64,000 nt of DNA from Lasiosphaeris hirsuta (Eukaryota > Ascomycota > Sordariomycetes > Sordariales > Lasiosphaeriaceae): NCBI GenBank assembly GCA_030549175.1, contig JAUKUA010000004.1:682001-746000 (forward strand), read 5' to 3'. Position numbers and translations under genes: made by a program. Below are positions 57,205-64,000 of this stretch, piece by piece; the first letter of the stretch is position 1, and each line of letters begins with the position of its first letter. The notes under the pieces were generated by a model. It saw only the letters and a list, made by a program, of their open reading frames with translations. It was not told the DNA's origin and ran no database searches.

Positions 57205-58014
57205 ATGCTGAAAAAGTGCCATGCGTTACCAATTTGCACCTCCCGAGGAGCCTGGAGCCTCGGTAGCAATCGTAGTCGCGAATGGAACAAGCCTCCACCA
57301 CCTGGCATTCAATGCAAATCGCTACCTGCACCAGGCAGCCATAACAGTACCTACCCAACTACCTCGCCAGCCAATGACTTGCCGTATACTACGGGCAGTT
57401 TAATTGGCAAATCCAATCCGGCCTCAAAGTTGGCGGGCTTGTGGATTGGTATGGACCTAGGAGCGCTAGGGGCCTCACTCGGCGCAGCCCTCCTTGAATG
57501 GACCCATCGTGCCATCCCACCATGGTCCAGCGTTCGGACATTGTCACGTCAAGCTTGGCGATTACTCAACGCAGACATCGACATGTTTCGTTTGCCCCAA
57601 GTGATTACTAGTAGTCGGACGAGTTCGCGGAGGAGTACCACAATGCAAGGACGGGACTGGTCAAGATCTGATCGGAGCACAAACAGGATTGGCTGCCGCA
57701 CGGCACAATTTCCCACAGTGCCACCTCAGTATCCTTACCCGAGAGGAGTTAGCTACACCGGGAAGGATTCTTGGTGGCGCGCTCGTCCCGTCACACATAT
57801 GATCCTTGCATTAGATTCTGCTGACAAAGTCGCGAGAATTTATAGATTCGATATTTTGCTGTTATGTCATCATCCGAAGGATCTCGGCAACAATGGCTGT
57901 CGCATGGGAGCACCGGCCAAGTTCGACCCAAATGGCAATTCCGATTTCAGCCTTACCGGGCTGCTAGGTGACCGCCATGTAGGTGAAATCAGAATCGAGC
58001 GGCAGTCGGAATAA
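57205..58014 (+). other. Orphan open frame of 269 codons
   Basis: ATG at 57205, uninterrupted to the TAA at 58014. Composition is rich in Arg, Ser and Pro and no domain, signal peptide or motif is recognised. It is longer than expected by chance in a region of moderate GC, but codon use does not resemble the real genes here. No introns are suggested. Either an orphan gene or chance. Confidence 0.2.
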
Positions 58015-58684
58015 AGTTCTAACACATTGAAGTGTAGCTTCTTGGCCAACTTTAAATGCCGATACACACGGGGACGCAGTTCTAGGCTGGGAGCTGGAAT
58101 GAACCGCTGTTGTTTGTTTCATCTTGATCTAGAGACCCAGAACATCCCCCCGATCGCCATGTCGGCAGTCACCACGTGGCGCGGGAACCGCTACCTGGAA
58201 GGCCTCCCGGTCCGTATGCACGTTGCCAAACTGTGGTGCCCCGGGTCTCGGGCATCGGGCGTGAATCTGGGGGCCACATACGTGCCAAGGACGGCGGGGC
58301 GAAGTACCTGGAGAGGGGGAAGGCAGGAGGTTTGGGCTGAGAGCTGCCTGACAATCAGGAGGCTAAAGCTGTTAGCCAGAGGCTGTCAGCATCTGCTTAC
58401 GCTCCTCTACTTGCAGCCACCCTGCTTACGCCGTCTGGAAGCTATGCCGAGGCAAGTCACATGCCATATGCGACCAGTGCTATTGCATGTTGGTGTTTCA
58501 GGTTCGCGACAGCGTTGATGTGGTATGGGACATTATCAAGAACTGTCCTGTTCTTGAGTACTATTAATTCTATCTCGCTAACCAGGGGCAACCTCCCTCC
58601 ACTCTGGCCCCGGCTCAAAACTATCCTTCATGGCATATGCATAGATACTAACAATGTTCCTGCGTTCAGCAAGCCCTTGACTAA
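58015..58684. other. Intergenic, nothing recognised
   Basis: 670 bp without a coding, RNA or repeat signal on either strand that I could support. Confidence 0.5.
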
Positions 58685-60323
58685 TTAGCATAACGTGGAG
58701 CCCACGAAGAGGAGAACGATAATCAGAACTACAGGCTGCATGCTAAGATAATGCCAGCACCTCGAACGGCTCTTGGGATTCAAAAACGGCGTTTCCTCAA
58801 ACCCGTCGAGCGTGACACTACCACACACGGAACCCCTTCTATTAATGAATTTGCCTGTGGCATGAAAGACATCGATGCCGCCAATCTTGAGGTAAACTGT
58901 CAGTGTCCGGAACTGAAGAATCGGATAAGCCGGCGTTGTTTGCTTGTCTCTGGAAATAATTGGCTCTTTCACATTTGTCGGGGGTTCTGTCAGGCTGAGT
59001 CTCTGAGAGCCCTTCGTAAGCAAATGGTGACCGAAGAATATATCTCTCGAATCCCAATCCGTTAGCGGCTCCCCGAGTCGTGTGAGAACCCGACCCGACA
59101 GTAACCTGCTGACCTTCCCAAACCGGGTATATCCTGCTGTTGGGCCCACTTCGCTACCATACGATCCAAGTGCATTCACGCAACCATCCGTCAAGCATTG
59201 CACGTCCATCTTGATTTTGATCTCGCCACACCCAACCAGCCCACGAGTAGCTCGGAAACCCATCCCCGACGGCGAAGATTCCGGCCAGAAAACAGCAGAA
59301 ATGCGTCAAATGCACCTGTTGGCGAGCCTTGCATCATGGGGTAGCCTAGCTTTTCGGTTAATCGCCGCATAATTCTAAATACAGCCCGCAGCGCATCCTC
59401 TTGGTTCGTTAGGGCACGCCGTGTGTAGTATGATAACATGTTAGCCCAGTCATGGAGCGGATAATTCATGAGGGCAAACTCGGTCAGAGGGTTGATGCGG
59501 GAGATCCCTAGCTCGTGATGATCGTGGCAAGTCTCTAACCACTCGGCCTGACGGCAGCGAAAGAAATTCTTCTTGTCCACAAAATACAGAATCCGTCGCG
59601 ACAGGACGTGTTCTTGGAATCTAGTAGCGGTGTCAGCGTGACTTCTATTCTGTACCTCAAGTAGAGGAACAGAACCTACATCCATGCTCTAGTCTCGTAA
59701 ACAGACCCTGACAACAAATGGTTGGGGCCAAAGTACGCTCCAAGCAAGAGCCCGGGGAGCACCTGGCGCGAAAAGAGCTGATTCCCCTCCCGACTGCCAA
59801 TGCGAACCCCTAGGAGACCGGCATTGGCGTCATGACCGGAAGCGGCCACAATTGTCAATTTAGCCTTTTCATATATTTGATCCATGGCGTTGACGCCTCG
59901 ATTGGGATCTCCGGGATCGTTCTGGAGCAAGCAGAGTGAGTCGACCCAGAGATAGGGGAACCCAGCCGCGAGAGGAATATGATGGAGTCACTTTTGGTTC
60001 TAGGCAGCGCGTCTCACACCTGAGGCTTGCATGACTAGACAATTGTCGCACTCGGCTGTACAATATCGCATCTATCCGCTCACTCTTTCGTAGTCAATCT
60101 CGGCATCGATATCGGGGCGCAAATAATGGGTATCCCTCGTCTTTTGAGGGAGCGAGTGATATTTATCGTCTAAAAGACTGAAGGCAACCCAAACGTTGGA
60201 CAGGGCCGATTCTTGACTCGGGCCAGGTTTGAAGCCTACGCGTTTCCCAGGGGCGAGATGTCGGCGCCAGAAGACGATGATTCCCATGTCTGACAACCAG
60301 CTAGCAAAACGCGCAGGGACCAA
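58685..60323 (-). pseudogene. Second decayed HET-domain gene
   Basis: Matches HET architecture in pieces: FPYLWVDSLCLLQNDPGD (59955-59920), MDQIYEKAKLTIVAASGHDANAG (59880), ETRAW then an in-frame intron (59679-59621) and FQEHVLSRRILYFV (59620), ALRAVFRIMRRL (59390). The region upstream has stops: TAG at 60074-60072 after DYERVSG (where a Trp codon would fit), then further TAG and TGA before the FPYLW segment. The central part of the domain between these pieces is missing or scrambled. The 3' part (below 59260) is frame-broken too. No intact product possible. Confidence 0.7.
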
Positions 60324-60329
60324 TCCGAA

Positions 60330-61209
60330 CTCGAGGTAGTTTTCCTAGAGGATATCGTGTCCTCTCTATTTCTTTGCCGCGACTAATTTGGCCGAAGGGA
60401 ACATCACGGCAAAGCGAGCATAAATATAGAGTTGCGTGGCTCATTCTGACTGATGATGGATCTTCAAACTATATGACAGCGAGTGAGTGAGGGAATATTG
60501 AGATTGGAAGTTGGGCTCACAGCGATAATTCTCAAGGAAATATTACAACTGCTGTTTCATGCATGACAAGGGCTGAAGCGGGGCTTTGGGAAGCCTGGTA
60601 TTGGAAGGCGCGAGCCGTCATGAAGCATAGCCACATCCGTCTTGATCCAGAATCCAGTTGCTTGGGAAAGCAGTAGTATACCCCACGTGATTAATTCCAA
60701 GCAGCCCATCAAACCTTGATCTTCCTGCAGTGAGGCAGCGCTAGCTCACTGCTATCTGCCTCAGTTTCCAATTCAGTCAATAGGCCGCCTGGTCAGCGCC
60801 CGATTGGATTGAGCATGCCTTGGTTGCTGGTATGCAGCTGTTTGACTTTGACTTCAATCGACGTATTCCCCTTTCTCACCCAATGATGGCTCCGCGGCTG
60901 ATTCGGCTGGTCCAGGCATTACAAAGCTGTGTCGTTGTGGGGCCGGGCAGCGACGGCTTGTCGTGGGCCACAACGCGCCAGGTCCGACTTTATTGGTTGC
61001 ATCCAGCATGGCTCACACCAGCACCGTACGAGTTGCGAATAGGAGTGTACGCCAAGCCCGCCATTGTCGGCCTCAGTGCATGCATGTCAAGAGTGCCTTG
61101 AGTGTGTTGACTAGGCTCGATATCATCTTCGTAACCCAACATGAACATCAGCTCAACTCCCCTTTCATCATCACTCTCTTCATTGTCGGCCCCTACACCA
61201 CCGATCAAC
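60330..61209. other. Intergenic upstream of DUF4238 gene
   Basis: 880 bp. No RNA or coding signal recognised. A second in-frame ATG candidate for the next gene lies at 61141. Confidence 0.5.
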
Positions 61210-63712
61210 ATGGCAGAGACTACGGCACCCCGGCCTCAATACCAACACTTTGTTCCTCAATTCCTCCTGAGAAATTTTTCCCATCCATACAAACCTGAAG
61301 GACCAAGAAAGCGAGTGAAGCCAAAACACGACAAGGGGCCACGCCGGAATGAAGATGTTGTCAGCACTCTAGATCTCACGGCTGAGCCGCCAACCATTGG
61401 TGAGAAGCCAGTCAAGCGCGTGCTCGGCCAGATGAACATGTACCAGGATACGACTCAGCCCGCGGAGCAGCAGCAGTACTTGGAGCAAATGTTCTCCAAG
61501 CTCGAGGACCAAGCCAGCAGAGTCTTTCGCAAGATCACCAAAGCTTTTGAGGACAAGAAAGACGGGATATGGATCACCCGAGACGAGCGCAACCTTCTCC
61601 GCAAATTCCTATTCCTTCTCAAGTACCGCGGCAAGGGCTACCACAAACGCTTCGATCATGAGACCCCTGCCGGATACAGCCAAGATGATAAGGAGCTGTT
61701 TCGCGAGTACATGGCCGACAACGGCTTCGAGCGACCGCTCGATGTTTGGTTCAACAACTTGAAGACCATCATGGAGTTGGATATGGATCTCGAGGGTAAC
61801 TGGATCCACGAGCTTCCCAAACGCATGTATCATGAGGACGCAATGGGCTTCTTCATCCACACCGAGTTCTCCTACATGGCCATCTGCACAGCCGCGAATC
61901 CCGATACTGAGTTTCTCATGACCGATAACAGCTATAATATCTTTGAGGGACCTAACCACTTTGGCAAAGACAAGGACACTGGCAAGGTTGAGGGCAACGC
62001 ATACACCCCGCTTCACGAGTTTGCCCCGGTGCATCCCAAGCTCATGATTATTCTCCGAGCCGACATATTCCCCAACCCGCTCGAGGATGCAGACGAAAAG
62101 GTGAAGGCGGCGCGCGCTTGGAAGCGTCGCATCGTTTTGGATGATGTTTACCCCTACGAAGTCAAATCTCTACTCGCCGATCTCCCCATTACCAAGGCTC
62201 AAAACAGCTACAGCAGGATTGTCAATGGCCGTGTGGAAATGACCGTCAGCCACGAGCGTTGGAAACGAGCAAAAGACCACAGGTTTTATTTTACCTTTTT
62301 CCCTGTTGGCTCGAAACACGTCAACACGATCAATGCAATTCTCCTTGACAATTCCGCCCCCTGCACCAACGTGGTGTTCAACTCCAGGGGAGCCTTTGCC
62401 AAAACCTTGGAGTGGTACCTGACAGCGCCCTGCACAGTCGGAAAGAGGGTCATTGAAGGCCAGGGTGATGAGAAGTTCATCAAGAGGCTGGAGGCCGCAT
62501 CTCGCTCTCTAGGGTCGGAGAAGGAGACCGTCTGGGAGAAGATTTATCTTCCTGGAATATTTGGCCTTGAGGACTACCTCAAGAGACACTCCGAGATGAG
62601 GAGCCAGTACTGGAAATGGACGCTCAATAGAGACCGGAACTCCGATCCCGACGAGGCAGAGGATATGGACATGCCCGACCTGGAATTCCTTCGGGTATAT
62701 GATGCGTTCTGGGATCTCAAGCTCCCCAGAGCAGTGGAATTCTTTCAGCTGTACGAGTCTCTCGGTAAGTCGGATTCCGGGGCCTCGCCTCACCATGTCT
62801 GTTCCTAACTAACCAGGCAACTCAAAGGTGGCTCGCGTGCGACTTTGGTCAAGGACTTTGACCAGGTTTGGCGGATGGTTAAGCTTCGAGTAAATCTTGA
62901 TTCGTGGTCGTCGGGTCTTGTCGCCGAAGAAATCCGCCATCGGAATCGCATCCTCCTCATTCAGGCCTATGTCCGCCTTCCCCCGCAGCGCATATTGCTT
63001 TACGTGAAGCATTTCCGTGCATCCATACCGACGCAAGAATACCGCTCTTACCTGGAAAGGGGAAACCTGACTGCCTCCTTTCATGGCCCAGAGGACATTA
63101 TCGTCCGAGGTATGTCGATCGAGGATATCCGAGCTCAGGGCGTTGCTGATTCGATTAGCGCATCGCATCATCAACCCAGAGAGGGTTGCGAAGCTCATTC
63201 ACGACGTTGGCGTGGCTGATATCCACAGAAAATGGAAGCCGCATGTAAATATGTGGGGAGAGATAAGCATGCCAGTGGCTATCGGTTTCCAGATATACGA
63301 TGCGATCATGATCCTTGCACTTGATCAGCCAGGTAGGCCCTACTGCCCGATTTGTCCGCTTGCATGCTGACAGATCCTGACAGGATTCATCCGGGATTGC
63401 GGTTAGTCTCGTACGACCATTGCGGATTGCTTTGACCAGACTGACTCCCGTCTAGGAATCCAAGAAATCGAGAACCTAGCCCGCCAAGCTCAACATGACA
63501 TTTTGCGGGGTAGGCTTTACGAGCGGGCCGACATGAAGGTGAGGGAGTTGTTTGAGGAAGGCCAGATTATCGAGTTGATGACACGGGTTCTTGTCCGGCC
63601 CAAGTTCATGGCCGCTCTTGAGGGGAAGTTGGAAAAGCCGTTGCTGAAGGACTTCAAGAAGGTGTTCTTTGAGCTGGCCTATCCGACCCCGCCGGTTGGA
63701 TGGAAGGCCTGA
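61210..63712 (+). CDS. DUF4238 domain protein with an 18-nt microexon
   Basis: Unknown-function family found in bacteria and fungi; no enzymatic activity assigned. Exons 61210-62764, 62828-63109, 63159-63332, 63384-63401 (18 nt), 63456-63712 give 761 aa; starting at the upstream in-frame ATG 61141 would give 784. The family start is clear (QYQHFVPQFLLRNFS), followed by KRVLGQMNMYQD and TEFLMTDNSYN. At 62827 the AAAG acceptor, not the nearer AACCAG at 62818, keeps the frame (GGSRATLVKDFDQVW). The C-terminal third holds LAHRIINPERVAKLIHD-type helices. In bacteria the domain occurs with toxin-antitoxin and defence loci, but nothing here shows such a role. Confidence 0.85.
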
Positions 63713-63799
63713 AGCAGGGTATGAGCGACAGGGGTTCTGGCTCTTGGCTGTGAGGTGATTCTTTGTGCCTGGTAGATGTAGTCTTGTAAGAAATGGCAT

Positions 63800-64000
63800 C
63801 TACAAATTGTCCGCCCAAACCTTGCGGTACACATCATACCGAGCGAGGACCACCCTCCTCGCAGCCCCATCCCCCCTCCGCCGGCAAAACACCACCACCT
63901 CCTCCACCGGCGCCCCCAGCATCACAAACTCGACCCCACTCAGCCTCCTCTCCTCAGGCAACACCGCCTCGTCGTCCTCCTCCTCCTCGTAGAACCCCCC
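63800..64000 (-). CDS. 3' end of a gene running off the window
   Basis: Minus-strand frame open from the window edge to TAG at 63802-63800: 66 residues starting with an acidic run (FYEEEEDDEAVLPEERR) and ending LARYDVYRKVWADNL, with VEFVMLGAPVEEVVVFCRRRG between. Balanced, protein-like composition with a beta-strand pattern. Convergent with the DUF4238 gene, 87 bp apart. Product not recognised; the 5' part lies outside. Confidence 0.5.
   Translation of the reverse strand, partial: GGFYEEEEDDEAVLPEERRLSGVEFVMLGAPVEEVVVFCRRRGDGAARRVVLARYDVYRKVWADNL

Noticed and set aside
61210..62764. Reading the DUF4238 gene as a defence system with neighbours
   Set aside because: The only neighbour with a recognition-type function is a dead HET gene; there is no partner effector or regulator to support a system.
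1..64000. CRISPR arrays, bacterial operons, insertion sequences, secondary-metabolite core genes
   Set aside because: Nothing of this kind seen: no direct-repeat/spacer arrays, no transposase, no PKS, NRPS or terpene synthase; the genome is eukaryotic.

Overview
This 64 kb window is nuclear DNA of a filamentous ascomycete. Short GT-AG introns (about 45-90 nt) with CTAAC/CTGAC-type branch sites, dense GC-rich coding sequence, two intron-containing tRNA genes, fungal-specific families (GEL/GAS glucanosyltransferase, Zn2Cys6 regulators, HET-domain genes) and nonsense mutations of the CpA-to-TpA type expected from repeat-induced point mutation (RIP) all fit. Protein character suggests Sordariomycetes, probably Sordariales (Chaetomiaceae-like); the lineage is an inference without a search.

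Layout. 0.1-9.5 kb: divergent housekeeping pair, a Chs5-Arf1-binding protein (BUD7/BCH1 type, -) and the HIR histone-chaperone subunit HIR3 (+). 9.5-13.6 kb: a repeat- and G-rich spacer with a 23-bp minisatellite, a TauD-like dioxygenase, then tRNA-Ala(AGC) and tRNA-Met(CAT). 13.9-18.0 kb: a regulator with a mid-protein zinc cluster (-) and a GNAT acetyltransferase (+). 18.0-20.8 kb: gene-poor. 20.8-28.4 kb: a small secreted, probably GPI-anchored protein, an F-box protein (-), a GH28 exo-polygalacturonase and a multi-pass membrane protein. 28.9-33.1 kb: a decayed HET-domain gene and a frameshifted protein kinase. 33.6-42.6 kb: enoyl-CoA hydratase, RBM25-like PWI splicing factor, mitochondrial ribosomal protein bS21m, augmin HAUS6-like protein and a small Cys-rich membrane protein. 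42.6-46.1 kb: gene-poor, with low-complexity tracts. 46.1-53.3 kb: GEL1-type glucanosyltransferase, cupin_5 protein, a broken Cys-rich secretory peptide, an alpha/beta hydrolase and an APH-fold phosphotransferase. 53.3-55.1 kb: a Zn2Cys6 regulator whose zinc finger can only be assembled through a 4-nt microexon. 55.1-61.1 kb: gene-poor, containing a second HET-domain relic. 61.2-64 kb: a DUF4238 protein and the 3' end of a gene leaving the window.

There is no biosynthetic cluster. The picture is of conserved cell-biology genes (secretory sorting, chromatin, splicing, mitochondrial translation, spindle) alternating with accessory stretches rich in decayed self/non-self recognition genes, secreted proteins and homopolymer tracts. 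The most unusual items are gene-structure oddities: an ATG-only first coding exon (HIR3), a GC-AG intron (GNAT gene), 4-nt and 18-nt microexons, and a homopolymer frameshift in a secreted Cys-rich peptide. Exon limits below were read by eye from splice signals and frame continuity; none has been checked against transcripts.
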